From positions 4,191,001 to 4,255,000 of the forward strand of contig NZ_JARXYR010000002.1 in the NCBI RefSeq assembly GCF_029893635.1: a stretch of 64,000 nt of DNA, written 5' to 3'. Positions 10,193 to 20,198 of this stretch are shown piece by piece. The notes under the pieces were generated by a model. The model did no database searches. It was not told the DNA's origin and saw nothing but the letters and a program-made list of their open reading frames with translations. The translations under genes were made by a program, and so were the position numbers. The stretch's first letter is position 1. Every line of letters starts with the position of its first letter. This stretch comes from Variovorax sp. TBS-050B. GTDB taxonomy: Bacteria; Pseudomonadota; Gammaproteobacteria; Burkholderiales; Burkholderiaceae_C.

Positions 10193-11038
10193 TCACAAGG
10201 AAGCCAGCATCATGGCAATGGGCAGCACCGGCAAGAGGGCATCCACGCGGTCGAGCACGCCGCCGTGACCCGGCAGCAGGTTGCTGCTGTCCTTGGCGCC
10301 GGCGCTGCGCTTGATGAGCGATTCGACCAGGTCGCCGACGACGCTCATCGCCGAAAGAAACACCACGCCGAGCAGAAGCAGCCACCAGCCGCGGTCGTAG
10401 AGCCGCGTGTGGAGGCTGGCAACGGCCGCGCCGGCAGCCCTGTCGGCCCACACCCAGGCGAAGGCCAGCACCACCACGCCGGCCATGCCGCCCCAGACGC
10501 CTTCCCAGCTCTTGCCCGGGCTGATGGCGGGGGCGAGCTTGCCGCGCGTGAACTTGAGGCCCAGCGCCCGGCCGGCGAAATAGGCGAAAACATCCGCCAC
10601 CCAGACCAGCACCAGGATCGACAGCAGGAAGTTGATGCCGACCATGCGCGCCTGCACGGCCGCGAGCCAGGCCACCCAGAGCGCCAGCAGGCCGCCGACG
10701 AGGCGCACGCCGCGCGGAATGCGCGGCCAACCGGGCACCGCCACGCGCAGCAGCGCGGCCCCGCCCAGCACCCAGCATGCGCTCGCCACGAGCCAGATCG
10801 GCAGCAGCGAGCGGTCGAGCAGCCCGAGCCACCACGACAGCGCGCAAAGCGCGATGGTCTCGGCGCCCAGAAAGACGGACAGCCGCTGCCCGTAGCCGTT
10901 GAGCCGTCCCCATTCCCATGCGGCGGCGCCGATCAGCACCAGCATCACGCATGCGAAGGGAACGTAGGAGGGGTAGAAGAGCGCCGGCAGCAGGATGGCC
11001 AGCAGCACGACCGCCGTGATGATGCGTTGTTTGAGCAT
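10193..11038 (-). CDS. cdsA: Phosphatidate cytidylyltransferase
   Basis: CdsA (281 residues) makes CDP-diacylglycerol from phosphatidate and CTP for phospholipid synthesis. The start [10 protein letters not shown] is typical of the family. Multiple hydrophobic segments indicate an integral inner-membrane protein. The C-terminal signature ([20 protein letters not shown], about residues 235-255) contains the family K-R-x4-K-D pattern and the downstream GHGG-x-x-D-R-x-D metal site. It follows uppS and precedes dxr as in most Proteobacteria. Confidence 0.96.
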   Translation of the reverse strand: MLKQRIITAVVLLAILLPALFYPSYVPFACVMLVLIGAAAWEWGRLNGYGQRLSVFLGAETIALCALSWWLGLLDRSLLPIWLVASACWVLGGAALLRVAVPGWPRIPRGVRLVGGLLALWVAWLAAVQARMVGINFLLSILVLVWVADVFAYFAGRALGLKFTRGKLAPAISPGKSWEGVWGGMAGVVVLAFAWVWADRAAGAAVASLHTRLYDRGWWLLLLGVVFLSAMSVVGDLVESLIKRSAGAKDSSNLLPGHGGVLDRVDALLPVLPIAMMLASL

Positions 11039-11064
11039 GCGGCTTGGGGTTGTGCCGGCAGCCC

Positions 11065-11808
11065 TCAGGCCATCTGGCGGTCTTGGGAGGGTTGGTTGCC
11101 GGCGGTGACCTGCGCGGAGGTCTTGCCGAAGCGGCGCTCGCGCGCCTGGTAGGCGGCGATGCCGGCATCGAGCGCGGCCTCGTCGAACTCGGGCCAGAGC
11201 TTGTCGCTGAAGAACAGCTCCGCATAGGCGCTCTGCCACAGCAGGAAGTTCGACAGGCGCTGCTCGCCGCCCGTGCGGATCAGCAGGTCGGGATCGGGCA
11301 CATGCGCCAGGGCCATGGCGCGGTCGAGATTGGCTTCGGTGAGCGCCTCGCCCTCTGCCGCAAGCCGGGCGGCGGCCCGCGCGATGTCCCACCGGCCGCC
11401 GTAGTTGAAGCAGACGTTGAGGATCAGCTTGGTGTTCTGCGCGGTGGCGGTCTCGGCGTCGACGAGGCCCTGCACCATCTTCTTGGAGAGTCCCGCGCGC
11501 TCGCCGACGAAATGCAGGCGCACGCCGTCGCGGCTGAGCTTGGGCACCTCGCGCGCGAGGGCGCCGACCATCAGCTCCATCAGTCCCGACACCTCTTCGG
11601 CGGGCCGGTTCCAGTTCTCCGACGAGAACGCGAACACGGTGAGGATGCCGACGCCGCGGTCCACGCAGGCGGTCACGCATCGGCGCAGCGACTCGACGCC
11701 CTGCTTGTGGCCTGCCACGCGGGGCAGGAACCGCCGCGTGGCCCAGCGTCCGTTGCCATCCATGACGATGGCAATGTGGCGGGGAATCTGCGGCGAAGGG
11801 GAAGCCAT
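11065..11808 (-). CDS. uppS: Undecaprenyl diphosphate synthase
   Basis: UppS (247 residues) builds the C55 lipid carrier for peptidoglycan and O-antigen from farnesyl diphosphate and isopentenyl diphosphate. The cis-prenyltransferase motif [13 protein letters not shown] is at residues 11-23, with Asp17 as the expected catalytic residue. [11 protein letters not shown] and [18 protein letters not shown] are the other family signatures. The start ATG at 11808 gives a normal length. The C-terminal tail ([13 protein letters not shown]) is variable. It lies nine bases downstream of frr. Confidence 0.97.
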   Translation of the reverse strand: MASPSPQIPRHIAIVMDGNGRWATRRFLPRVAGHKQGVESLRRCVTACVDRGVGILTVFAFSSENWNRPAEEVSGLMELMVGALAREVPKLSRDGVRLHFVGERAGLSKKMVQGLVDAETATAQNTKLILNVCFNYGGRWDIARAAARLAAEGEALTEANLDRAMALAHVPDPDLLIRTGGEQRLSNFLLWQSAYAELFFSDKLWPEFDEAALDAGIAAYQARERRFGKTSAQVTAGNQPSQDRQMA

Positions 11809-11816
11809 GCGCAGCC

Positions 11817-12386
11817 TCAAACGGCCATGATCTCCGCTTCCTTGGCCGCGACCAGGCGGTCGATCTCCGCGATGTGGCGGTCGGTGACCTTCTGGATCTC
11901 GGCTTCGGCGCGCTTCTGATCGTCTTCGGAAGCGAGCTTCTCCTTGACCAGCTTCTTGACCGATTCGTTCGCGTCGCGGCGCAGGTTGCGCGTGGCGATC
12001 TTGGCGTTCTCGCCTTCGTTGCGCACCAGCTTGGTCATCTCGCGGCGGCGCTCCTCGCTCATGGCGGGCAGCGGCACGCGGATCAGGTCGCCCATCGACG
12101 CGGGGTTCAGGCCCAGGTCGCTTTCGCGGATGGCCTTCTCGATCTTGGCGCCCATGCCCTTTTCCCAAGGCTGAACGCTGATCGTGCGCGAATCGAGCAC
12201 CGACACGTTGGCCACCTGGCTCAGCGGCACCTGCGAGCCGTAGTACTCGACGTGGATCGAGTCGAGCAGCGCAGGATTCGCGCGGCCGGTGCGGATCTTC
12301 GTGAGGTTGTTCTGGAACGCTGCGAGCGACTGGTTCATCTTGCTGTCGGTCGCATTGCGGATGTCGGCAATGGTCGGGGTGGTCAT
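11817..12386 (-). CDS. frr: Ribosome recycling factor
   Basis: The ribosome recycling factor (189 residues) splits post-termination ribosomes together with EF-G. The family core is clear: [19 protein letters not shown], then [18 protein letters not shown] and [20 protein letters not shown]. The C-terminal helical arm ends in [16 protein letters not shown]. Length and order (pyrH-frr-uppS) match most bacteria. It is essential and intact here, in contrast to the frameshifted pyrH just upstream. Confidence 0.97.
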   Translation of the reverse strand: MTTPTIADIRNATDSKMNQSLAAFQNNLTKIRTGRANPALLDSIHVEYYGSQVPLSQVANVSVLDSRTISVQPWEKGMGAKIEKAIRESDLGLNPASMGDLIRVPLPAMSEERRREMTKLVRNEGENAKIATRNLRRDANESVKKLVKEKLASEDDQKRAEAEIQKVTDRHIAEIDRLVAAKEAEIMAV

Positions 12387-12399
12387 CTCAATTTACTCC

Positions 12400-13123
12400 T
12401 CAGGCATGCACCAGCGTGCCCTCGTCCTCGCCCATGACGACGCGCTTGAGCGCGCCGTTCTTGAAGATCGAGAACACTTTGATCGGCAGTTTCTGGTCGC
12501 GGCACAGCGCGAAGGCGGTGGCGTCCATGATGCCGAGATTCTGCGCGATGGCTTGGTCGAAGGTGAGCGTCGAATAGCGCGTGGCATCCGGATGGGTCTT
12601 CGGATCGGCGGTATAGACGCCATCGACCTTGGTCGCCTTGAGCACCAGCTCGGCGCCGATCTCGGCGCCCCGCAGCGCGGCGGCGGTGTCGGTGGTGAAG
12701 AACGGATTGCCCGTGCCCGCCGCGAAGACCACAACCTTGCCCTCTTCGAGGTACTGCAGGGCCTTGGGCCGCACGTAGGGCTCGACGACCTGTTCGATCG
12801 CGATGGCGGACATCACGCGCGCCACCAGCCCCTGCTTGTTCATGGCATCGGCCAGCGCCAGCGAGTTCATCACCGTGGCCAGCATGCCCATGTAGTCGGC
12901 CGTGGCGCGGTCCATGCCGACGGAGCCTCCCGCGACGCCGCGGAAGATGTTGCCGCCGCCGATCACGACCGCGACCTCCACGCCCATGTTCACGACCTCG
13001 GCCCACCTCCTCGACCATGCGCACGATGGTGGCACGATTAATACCAAAGGCGTCATCCCCCATCAACGCCTCGCCCGACAGCTTCAACAAGATTCGCTTG
13101 TGGGCTGGGCGGGCATCGGACAT
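12400..13123 (-). CDS. pyrH: Uridylate kinase, interrupted by a 1-base frameshift
   Basis: PyrH phosphorylates UMP to UDP and is essential. The N-terminal frame reads [16 protein letters not shown] and [13 protein letters not shown]. The rest reads [20 protein letters not shown] in another frame and continues normally through [14 protein letters not shown] and [15 protein letters not shown]. The break is in GTGGGCC (plus-strand CCC at 13002-13004). Removing one base restores a continuous amino-acid kinase. The ATG at 13123 is preferred over 13129 because AAGGA lies eight bases upstream. The simplest explanation is a homopolymer sequencing error. Confidence 0.9.
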
Positions 13124-13174
13124 GGGCATTTTCCTTGGTTGAGTTGGCGGGGGCGAGTGTAGAACGAGGCGGTG

Positions 13175-13210
13175 AAAAAGCGACGGCGCACAGGGGCGTG
13201 CCGTCGCTTC
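13175..13210 (-). terminator. Rho-independent terminator after tsf
   Basis: On the minus strand a perfect stem, GAAGCGACGGC...GCCGTCGCTTTTT, with a loop of about 12 bases is followed by a T run. It lies just downstream of tsf and upstream of pyrH, so it separates the rpsB-tsf unit from the pyrH-frr-uppS operon. Confidence 0.85.
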
Positions 13211-13224
13211 GGTGCGTAACAGTT

Positions 13225-14148
13225 TTACGCGTTGGCTTTGGCGGCAGCAACCTGCGCGGCCACTTCGGCGGCGAAGTCGTCGACCTTCTTCTCGATGCCT
13301 TCGCCGACCACGTAGAGCGTGAAGCTCTTGATCGCGGTGTTGGCGGCCTTGAGCATCTGCTCGACGGTCTGCTTGTCGTTCTTCACGAAAGCCTGGTTGT
13401 GCAGCGAGACTTCCTTGAGGTACTTCTGCACGCCGCCTTCGATGCGCTTGGCAACGATGTCGGCCGGCTGCGGCTTCTTGCCCTCGGCTTCGGCCGCCTT
13501 GCGGTCTTCCTCGGCCTTGCCTGCCGCCACGGCACGTTCTTTCTCGATCAGGTCGGCAGGCACGTCGGCGGCCGAGATCGCGACCGGCTTCATGGCGGCG
13601 ATGTGCATCGCCACGTCCTTGGCCGAGGTGTCGTCGCCTTCGAACTCCACCATCACGCCGATGCGCGTGCCGTGCAGGTACGAAGCCAGCTTGCCGTTGC
13701 CCGAGAAGTGCTTGAAGCGGCGGAAGCTCATGTTCTCGCCGATCTTGCCGATCAGGCCCTTGCGCACGTCCTCGAGCGTGGGGCCGAAGCCGTCCTGCTC
13801 GTAGGGCAGCGCGCCCAGCGCCGCGAGGTCGGCCGGGTTGTTCTTCGCGACCAGCATCGCGGCGGCGTTGGCCATGGCCAGGAAGCTGTCGTTCTTGGTG
13901 ACGAAGTCGGTCTCGCAGTTGATCTCGATCATGCCGCCTTTGTCGCCTTCGACGAACGCGGTGACCACGCCCTCGGCCGTGATGCGGCCCGAGGCCTTGC
14001 CGGCCTTGTTGCCGAGCTTGATGCGCAGCAGCTCTTCAGCCTTTTCCATGTTGCCGTCGGCCTCCGTCAGGGCCTTCTTGCATTCCATCATGGGCGCATC
14101 GGTCTTTGCGCGCAGTTCGCCGACCATGCTTGCGGTGATTGCAGCCAT
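13225..14148 (-). CDS. tsf: Translation elongation factor Ts
   Basis: EF-Ts (307 residues) is the guanine-nucleotide exchange factor for EF-Tu. The N-terminal UBA-like domain and the signature [23 protein letters not shown] near residues 10-32 identify it. In most bacteria the corresponding stretch is T-[DG]-[AV]-[GP]-M-[ML]-[DE]-C-K-K-A-L. The core and coiled-coil domains follow ([15 protein letters not shown] and [10 protein letters not shown]). It is co-oriented with rpsB, with a hairpin terminator between the two. Confidence 0.97.
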   Translation of the reverse strand: MAAITASMVGELRAKTDAPMMECKKALTEADGNMEKAEELLRIKLGNKAGKASGRITAEGVVTAFVEGDKGGMIEINCETDFVTKNDSFLAMANAAAMLVAKNNPADLAALGALPYEQDGFGPTLEDVRKGLIGKIGENMSFRRFKHFSGNGKLASYLHGTRIGVMVEFEGDDTSAKDVAMHIAAMKPVAISAADVPADLIEKERAVAAGKAEEDRKAAEAEGKKPQPADIVAKRIEGGVQKYLKEVSLHNQAFVKNDKQTVEQMLKAANTAIKSFTLYVVGEGIEKKVDDFAAEVAAQVAAAKANA

Positions 14149-14179
14149 TGTTCTCTCTCCGTGTCCAAAAAATCAGATT

Positions 14180-14206
14180 AAAAAAAAGGGGCACCAAAGC
14201 CCCTTC
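14180..14206 (-). terminator. Intrinsic terminator/attenuator between rpsB and tsf
   Basis: The minus strand reads AAGGGGC-TTTGGT-GCCCCTT and then eight T residues. This is a compact, strong-looking terminator in the 80-base rpsB-tsf gap. Because tsf has no other obvious promoter, it more likely acts as a partial terminator that sets the S2:EF-Ts ratio. An attenuator in this gap is known in E. coli; partial read-through here is inference. Confidence 0.8.
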
Positions 14207-14228
14207 TTCAGGCGCGTGAAGGCCTCGA

Positions 14229-14981
14229 TCAGGCCGAGGCGCCCTCTTCGACTTCAACGAATTCGTCGCTGCCTTCGGCGATGGCCTTGACCACGTCGCC
14301 GGTGGCGCTGTTGCGGCCTTCGATGATCGCGTCGGCGATGCCGCGGGCATAGAGCGTGACGGCCTTCGACGAGTCGTCGTTGCCCGGGATCACGTAGTCG
14401 ATGCCTTCGGGCGAGTGGTTCGAGTCCACCACGCCGATCAGCGGAATGCCGAGCTTCTTGGCTTCGGCCACGGCGATCTTGTGGAAGCCCACGTCGATCA
14501 CGAAGATGGCGTCGGGCAGCGCGGTCATGTCCTGGATGCCGCCGATGTCCTTCTCGAGCTTCTCGATTTCACGCGTGAACGTGAGCTGTTCCTTCTTGCT
14601 CAGGCTGTCGAGGCCGGCTTCCTGCTGGGCCTTCATGTCCTTCAGGCGCTTGATCGAGGTCTTGACCGTCTTGAAGTTGGTCAGCATGCCGCCGAGCCAG
14701 CGGGTGTCGACGTAGGGCACGCCGGCGCGACGCGCCTCGGCAGCCACGATCTCGCGCGCCTGGCGCTTGGTGCCGACCATCAGGATGGTGCCGCGGTTGG
14801 CGGTGAGCTGCTTGGCGTACTTCATCGCCTCCTGGAACATCGGGAGCGACTTTTCCAGGTTGATGATGTGGATCTTGTTGCGATGGCCGAAGATGAACGG
14901 GGCCATCTTGGGGTTCCAGAAGCGGGTCTGGTGTCCGAAGTGGACACCGGCTTCCAGCATTTCGCGCATGGTGGTCGACAT
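14229..14981 (-). CDS. rpsB: 30S ribosomal protein S2
   Basis: Ribosomal protein S2 (250 residues) binds the 30S body through S1 contacts. The start [26 protein letters not shown] is the family N-terminus, and [12 protein letters not shown] and [37 protein letters not shown] blocks are present. The C-terminal tail is acidic ([15 protein letters not shown]). A good ribosome site, GGAG, lies nine bases before the ATG. It heads the rpsB-tsf unit behind a leader of about 150 bases. Confidence 0.98.
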   Translation of the reverse strand: MSTTMREMLEAGVHFGHQTRFWNPKMAPFIFGHRNKIHIINLEKSLPMFQEAMKYAKQLTANRGTILMVGTKRQAREIVAAEARRAGVPYVDTRWLGGMLTNFKTVKTSIKRLKDMKAQQEAGLDSLSKKEQLTFTREIEKLEKDIGGIQDMTALPDAIFVIDVGFHKIAVAEAKKLGIPLIGVVDSNHSPEGIDYVIPGNDDSSKAVTLYARGIADAIIEGRNSATGDVVKAIAEGSDEFVEVEEGASA

Positions 14982-15140
14982 TGAAAATTACTCCAAAGGT
15001 TGGGTCTAAAATCCAGCCCGTTTTGCTGCTCCTGGCTTCTGCGGAACAGCAACACCTTGAATGGGCCGGTTTGCGGATGTGTCTGGCTGGATGGGGCGAC
15101 AAGACTGTCAAAGCCTGCCACCCGTCAGCGAAACCCAACG

Positions 15141-15149
15141 AGTATAGCA
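15141..15149 (-). promoter_or_regulatory. rpsB: Candidate extended -10 promoter for rpsB-tsf
   Basis: The minus strand carries TGCTATACT, a TGnTATAMT extended -10 element, about 160 bases upstream of rpsB. No good TTGACA-like -35 lies 16-18 bases further upstream, which extended -10 promoters tolerate. The implied leader of about 150 bases would be long enough for S2-mediated autoregulation, as known in enterobacteria. No specific fold is claimed. Confidence 0.45.
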
Positions 15150-15204
15150 CGGCCCACCCGTCCCTCCCCCGGAACCGAGCCGTCCGCAGCCCTTCAAGCC
15201 ACCC

Positions 15205-16530
15205 ATGAACGACCTTCACGCCACCCGTCTGGACCTCCTGGCCGGTGGCACCGACGCACGCACCGAACTGGAGCGCGCCATCGGCCTCTCCGAATCGGCG
15301 GCCTGCCGCCACGCATTCACCCGCACGATGTTCCACGAGGCGCGTCAGGAGGTCGCCGCGGCGGCGCCCGCAAGCCGGCTCGCCGGCCTCGCCTTCACCG
15401 CCAAGGACCTGTTCGACATCGCAGGGCAGCCGACGCCGGCCGGCTCGGTGGTGCTGTCGCACGCGCCGGCCGCCCGGGCCGACGCCGTCGCCGTGGCGCG
15501 GCTGCGCGCCGCCGGCGGGGTGCTCACGGGCCGCACCAACATGACGGAGTTCGCGTTCTCCGGCGTCGGCGTCAATCCCCACCACGGCACGCCGGCCAAC
15601 GTGGCCGACGCCGCCACGCCGCGCATTCCGGGCGGCTCGTCCTCCGGCGCCGCGATCTCGGTGGCCACGGGTGCTGCGTTCATCGGCCTGGGCTCCGACA
15701 CCGGCGGCTCGATCCGCATTCCGGCCGCGCTGAACGGCATCGTCGGCTTCAAGAGCACCGCCCGCCTCGTTCCGGCCGACGGCGCGCTGCCGCTGTCGAC
15801 CACGCTCGACACCGTCTGCGCCATGACGCGCTCGGTGCGCGACGCCATCCTCGCCCACGAGATCCTCGCCGCCCGGCGCGTGACGGCCGGCGCGGCGGCG
15901 CTGGGCGCCTACCGGCTCGCGGTGGTGAAGAACCTGTTCTTCGACGGCATCGAGCCCGCGGTGGCCCGCGCCTTCGACGATGCGCTCGCGGCGCTGCGAC
16001 AAGGCGGCGCCCGCATCGAGGAGATCGTGCTGCCCGAGCTTGCCGAGCTGCCGGCGATCAACGCCACGGGCGGCTTCTCGGCCGCCGAGGCGTATGCATG
16101 GCACCGCCTGCTGCTCGAACGCAGCGGCGCGGGCTACGACCCGCGCGTGGCCCAGCGCATCCTCAAGGGTGCCGCGATGAAGGCGCATGAATACATCGAC
16201 CTCGTGAACGCGCGCCGCGACTGGATCTCTCGCATCGAAACGGCGCTGGCGCCGTTCGACGCCGTGCTGTCGCCCACGGTGCCGATCACCGCGCCCGCCA
16301 TCGCTGACGTGGCGCCCGGCGCCGAGCGCGACGACGCGTTCTTCCGCATCAACGCGCTGCTGCTGCGCAATCCCTCGGTCGTCAACATGCTCGACGGCTG
16401 CGCGATCTCACTGCCATGCCACGCGGCCGGCGAGCTTCCGGCCGGGCTGATGATCTGGCACGGGGCCCTGCATGACGATCCGGTGCTCGCGATTGCCCTT
16501 CAGGCGGAAAAAGTGCTGCAGGCACGGTAG
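15205..16530 (+). CDS. Amidase-signature family hydrolase
   Basis: This 441-residue enzyme hydrolyses an amide bond of unknown substrate. The amidase signature is complete: catalytic Lys67 in FTAKDLFD, the GGSSSGAA loop at 143-150, and the nucleophile region GSDTGGSIRIPAALNGIVGFK with Ser169. The N-terminus is cytoplasmic, with no signal peptide. It runs divergently from rpsB and 54 bases ahead of the DadA-like gene. The family covers acetamidases, indoleacetamide hydrolases and GatA relatives. It is not GatA here, as no gatBC neighbours are present. Confidence 0.88.
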   Translation: MNDLHATRLDLLAGGTDARTELERAIGLSESAACRHAFTRTMFHEARQEVAAAAPASRLAGLAFTAKDLFDIAGQPTPAGSVVLSHAPAARADAVAVARLRAAGGVLTGRTNMTEFAFSGVGVNPHHGTPANVADAATPRIPGGSSSGAAISVATGAAFIGLGSDTGGSIRIPAALNGIVGFKSTARLVPADGALPLSTTLDTVCAMTRSVRDAILAHEILAARRVTAGAAALGAYRLAVVKNLFFDGIEPAVARAFDDALAALRQGGARIEEIVLPELAELPAINATGGFSAAEAYAWHRLLLERSGAGYDPRVAQRILKGAAMKAHEYIDLVNARRDWISRIETALAPFDAVLSPTVPITAPAIADVAPGAERDDAFFRINALLLRNPSVVNMLDGCAISLPCHAAGELPAGLMIWHGALHDDPVLAIALQAEKVLQAR

Positions 16531-16584
16531 GCTCGCGCAGTCGCGCCGACAGGTGCGGGCCCTCTCTTCTTACTTCTTCCATCA

Positions 16585-17844
16585 ATGAAAATCGCGATCG
16601 TGGGCGCCGGGATCATCGGCGTCACCACCGCCTGGGAATTGGCCTCGGACGGCCATGAAGTGTCCGTTTTCGAGCGCCGCGGCGCCGCCGCCGAAGAAGC
16701 CAGCTTCGCCAATGCCGGCGTGGTGGCGCCGGGCTACGTCACGCCCTGGGCCGCGCCGGGCATGCGCGTCAAGGTGCTGCGCTCGCTGCTCTCTTCGCAC
16801 GGGGCCATCAAGCTGCGCTGGCCGCTGGGCGCACGCGACCTCGGCTGGATCTCGCGCTGGCAGAAGGCGTGCAAGCTGGAGACGTATCTCGCCAATCGCG
16901 CGCGCATGCAGCGCCTCGCGTTCTACAGCCGGACCCGGCTGCACGAGGTGACCGAAGCGCGCGAACTGAGCTACGAACGCAGCGACGGCTACCTGGTGCT
17001 CCTGCGCTCCAAGCGCGAGAAGAAACTGGTGCAGCCCGGGCTCGAGGTGCTGCGCGCGGCCGGCAGCGTCTTTCGCGAGGTCGATGCCGACGAGGCACGC
17101 CGCATCGAGCCGGCGCTCAGCACCGACACGGCGCTCGCGGGCGCGATCCATCTGCCCGAGGACGAGGTGGCGAACTGCCGCCAGTTCGCGCTGCTCCTCA
17201 AGTGGGAGGCCGAGGCCCTCGGCGCCCAGTTCCATTTCAACTGCGACATCGCGCCGCTGAGCCGCGCGACGCCCACGTCGCTGTCGCTCGCGAGCGGCTC
17301 GCCGCCGCTGAACTTCGACGCCGTCGTGGTCTGCGCCGGGCTCGCCTCGGCCTCGCTGCTGCGGCCGCTGGGGCTGCGGATTCCGCTGGCGCCGGTGTAC
17401 GGGCATTCCATCAGCGCGCCGATCCGCGAATCGCTCAACGCGCCGCGCAGTGCGGTGATGGACGAGCGCTACAAGGTCGCGATCTCGCGGCTCGGCCAGC
17501 GCGTGCGGGTGGCGGGCAGCGCCGAGATCGGCGGTTCGCTCGGCCGCATGAATCCGGCCGCGGTGCAGACGCTCTACAAGGTGCTGCACGACTGGTTTCC
17601 GGGCGCGGTCACGCTGCAGTCGGGCGTGCAGCAATGGAAAGGCGCGCGGCCGATGCTGCCCGACGGCCCGCCGGTGCTCGGCGCGAGCGGCGTACCCGGC
17701 GTCTGGCTCAACCTCGGGCACGGCTCGAGCGGCTGGGCGCTTTCGTGCGGCAGCGCCCGCGTGGTGGCCGACCTGATCGGGGGGCGCGACGCCGGCGTCG
17801 ATCTCGAAGGACTCGGCGTCGAACGGCTCCATCTGCACGCCTAG
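16585..17844 (+). CDS. D-amino-acid dehydrogenase small-subunit-type FAD oxidoreductase
   Basis: This is a 419-residue DAO-fold flavoprotein. The Rossmann FAD motif MKIAIVGAGIIGVTTAWELASDGHEV is at the extreme N-terminus, followed by FANAGVVAPGYVTPWAAPGM, which is highly characteristic of DadA. The C-terminal block LNLGHGSSGWALSCGSARVVADLI is the second FAD contact. DadA oxidises D-alanine and other D-amino acids, passing electrons to the respiratory chain. No racemase gene (dadX) is adjacent, so the substrate is uncertain. It is followed by nnr after 30 bases. Confidence 0.88.
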   Translation: MKIAIVGAGIIGVTTAWELASDGHEVSVFERRGAAAEEASFANAGVVAPGYVTPWAAPGMRVKVLRSLLSSHGAIKLRWPLGARDLGWISRWQKACKLETYLANRARMQRLAFYSRTRLHEVTEARELSYERSDGYLVLLRSKREKKLVQPGLEVLRAAGSVFREVDADEARRIEPALSTDTALAGAIHLPEDEVANCRQFALLLKWEAEALGAQFHFNCDIAPLSRATPTSLSLASGSPPLNFDAVVVCAGLASASLLRPLGLRIPLAPVYGHSISAPIRESLNAPRSAVMDERYKVAISRLGQRVRVAGSAEIGGSLGRMNPAAVQTLYKVLHDWFPGAVTLQSGVQQWKGARPMLPDGPPVLGASGVPGVWLNLGHGSSGWALSCGSARVVADLIGGRDAGVDLEGLGVERLHLHA

Positions 17845-17874
17845 CAGAAGGCCCGCGGGGCGCAGAATCGGCCC

Positions 17875-19341
17875 ATGCAACGCATCACGCCCGACACCGT
17901 CGCCGACCTGTTCGACGTCGCCACCACGCGCCGCATCGAGCAGGCCGCGGCGCAAGCACTGCCCGCCCACACCCTGATGGAGCGCGCCGGGCTGGCCGCC
18001 GCGCGGCTGGCGATGGCGATCGCGCCGCATGCGCGCACGGTCTGGGTGGCCTGCGGGCCCGGCAACAACGGCGGCGACGGCTTCGAGGCCGCGGCCCGGC
18101 TGCGCCTTCGCGGCTTCGCGCCGGTCGTCACCTTCGTCGGCGACGAAGGCCGGCTGCCGCCCGACGCCAGGGCTTCGCTGCAGCGCGCACGCGACGCCGG
18201 CGTCGAGTTCGCGCCCCATCCGCCGGCCGCGCACGACCTCGCCATCGACGCGCTGCTCGGCATCGGCGCCACCCGGCCGCCGGAGGGCGCGATGGCCGAG
18301 TGGCTGGCGCGCATGCACGCGGCGCCGGCGCCCACCTTGAGCATCGACGTGCCCTCCGGCCTCGATGCCGAAACCGGCGTGCTGCGGCACCGCGCCGGCG
18401 GGCCTGCGGACGGCAGCCCTTCGCCCCGCCACTGCCTGAGCCTGCTGACGCTGAAGCCTGGCCTCTTCACGGCACAGGGCCGCGATGCCTGCGGCAGCAT
18501 CTGGTTCGACGACCTCGGCTGCGGCGGCGCGGCCGGCGCGCCCGCGGCGCGTCTCGCTGGCGCACCGGCTGTCCGGCCGCGCCCGCACGCCTCGCACAAG
18601 GGCAGCTACGGCGACGTGGCGGTGATCGGCGGCGCGCCCGGCATGGCGGGCGCCGCGCTGCTGGCGGCCACGGCTGCGCTGCACGCGGGCGCGGGCCGGG
18701 TCTACGCGGGGCTGCTCGACCCCGCGGCGGCCCCGCTCGCCGCGCTCCAGCCCGAGCTGATGCTGCGCGACGCCGCCTCGCTCGACCTCTCCCGCACGGT
18801 CGCGGTCTGCGGCTGCGGCGGGGGCACCGCCGTGCGCGCCGTGCTGCCGCGCGTGCTGGCGACGGCGGCGGCACTGGTGCTCGATGCCGACGCGCTGAAC
18901 GCGATCGCGACCGACGGCCATCTGCAGGCGCAGCTCCAGGCACGGGCCTCCCGCGGACGTCCCACGGTGATGACGCCGCACCCGCTCGAGGCCGCGCGGC
19001 TGCTGGCCTGCACCGCGCAGGAGGTTCAGGCGGACCGCCTTCGCGCGGCACGCGAACTCGCCGCGCGCTTCGGCGCGGTGGTGGTTCTCAAGGGATCGGG
19101 AACGGTGATCGCCGAAGCCGGCGCGCCGCCTGTCGTCAACCTGACCGGCAATGCGCGCCTCGCGACCGCCGGCACCGGGGACGTTCTGGCGGGGATGATC
19201 GGAGCGGGGCTGGCCTCAGGGCGATCAGCCTTCGATGCCGCCCGTGAAGCGGTGTGGCGCCACGGCCATGCGGCCGACGTCTGGCCGGCCGGCGCACCCG
19301 CGCTGACGGCGGGCGCGCTCGGCAGGCGCGGCGCTTCCTGA
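17875..19341 (+). CDS. nnr: Bifunctional NAD(P)HX epimerase/dehydratase
   Basis: Nnr (488 residues) repairs hydrated NADH and NADPH. The N-terminal half (residues ~1-215) is the YjeF epimerase domain, with VACGPGNNGGDGFEAA and a SIDVPSGLDAETG motif. The C-terminal half (~220-488) is the ADP-dependent dehydratase of the ribokinase-like fold. It carries KGSYGDVAVIGGAPGMAGA, TPHPLEAARLL and NARLATAGTGDVLAGMIG, including the GTGD catalytic motif. It ends 25 bases before the convergent SDR stop. Confidence 0.94.
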   Translation: MQRITPDTVADLFDVATTRRIEQAAAQALPAHTLMERAGLAAARLAMAIAPHARTVWVACGPGNNGGDGFEAAARLRLRGFAPVVTFVGDEGRLPPDARASLQRARDAGVEFAPHPPAAHDLAIDALLGIGATRPPEGAMAEWLARMHAAPAPTLSIDVPSGLDAETGVLRHRAGGPADGSPSPRHCLSLLTLKPGLFTAQGRDACGSIWFDDLGCGGAAGAPAARLAGAPAVRPRPHASHKGSYGDVAVIGGAPGMAGAALLAATAALHAGAGRVYAGLLDPAAAPLAALQPELMLRDAASLDLSRTVAVCGCGGGTAVRAVLPRVLATAAALVLDADALNAIATDGHLQAQLQARASRGRPTVMTPHPLEAARLLACTAQEVQADRLRAARELAARFGAVVVLKGSGTVIAEAGAPPVVNLTGNARLATAGTGDVLAGMIGAGLASGRSAFDAAREAVWRHGHAADVWPAGAPALTAGALGRRGAS

Positions 19342-19366
19342 ACGCAGGCGGGCTCCGCGCCCTGCG

Positions 19367-20131
19367 TCAGCCGCGGCCGACGAAGGGCATCTTCGTGGCC
19401 ATGACGGTATGGAACAGCACGTTGGCGTCCAGCGGCAGGTTCGCCATGTAGAGCACGGACTGGCCGACGATCTTCACGTCCATCAGCGGTTCGATCGCGA
19501 GTTCGCCGTTCGCCTGCGGCACGCCCTTGGCCATGCGCGCGGCCAGCTCGGTCATGGCATTGCCCACGTCGATCTGCCCCACCGCGATGTCGTACTTGCG
19601 TCCGTCGAGGGAGGCGGTCTTGGTCAGGCCCTCGACGCCGTGCTTGGTCGCCGTGTAGGCGGCCGAATTCGGCCGCGGCGCGGTGGCCGAGATCGAGCCG
19701 TTGTTGATGATGCGGCCGCCCCTCGGCGTCTGCGCCTTCATCGTGCGGAACGCCTGCTGGATGCAGAAGAACATGCCGCTCAGGTTGATGTCGACCACGC
19801 CGCGCCACTGCTCGGGCGTCCAGTCCTCGAAGGGGCCGGGCGGGTTGCCGACGCCGGCGTTGTTGAACAGCAGGTCGACACGGCCGAAGCGCTCCACGGT
19901 GGCGGCGAACAGCGCCTGCACGGATTCCGCGCTGGCCACGTCCGTGGGCACCGCGAAGGCGCGCGCACCGGCGCCCGACTCCTCGGCCACCTGCTCGAGC
20001 GGCTCGAGGCGGCGCCCGGCGAGCGCCACGCTCCAGCCATCGCCCAGCAATGCCAAGGCCGCGGCACGGCCGATGCCGGTGCCCGCACCCGTGACGATCG
20101 CGATGCGGCTCCTGTTGTTGTCCACGCTCAT
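19367..20131 (-). CDS. Short-chain dehydrogenase/reductase
   Basis: This is a classical SDR of 254 residues with unknown substrate. The cofactor loop [14 protein letters not shown] is near residue 14, the NNAG motif follows, and the catalytic Ser-Tyr-Lys set lies in [26 protein letters not shown]. The C-terminal part departs from common SDRs ([23 protein letters not shown]). It is convergent with nnr and co-directional with rnr. Nothing in the context names a pathway. Confidence 0.88.
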   Translation of the reverse strand: MSVDNNRSRIAIVTGAGTGIGRAAALALLGDGWSVALAGRRLEPLEQVAEESGAGARAFAVPTDVASAESVQALFAATVERFGRVDLLFNNAGVGNPPGPFEDWTPEQWRGVVDINLSGMFFCIQQAFRTMKAQTPRGGRIINNGSISATAPRPNSAAYTATKHGVEGLTKTASLDGRKYDIAVGQIDVGNAMTELAARMAKGVPQANGELAIEPLMDVKIVGQSVLYMANLPLDANVLFHTVMATKMPFVGRG

Positions 20132-20198
20132 GCTCTGTGTCTCCTTTTCAGCTTGTCGGTGGGGTTGAGTCTGTGTTCGACGGGCACGATGCGGCGCG

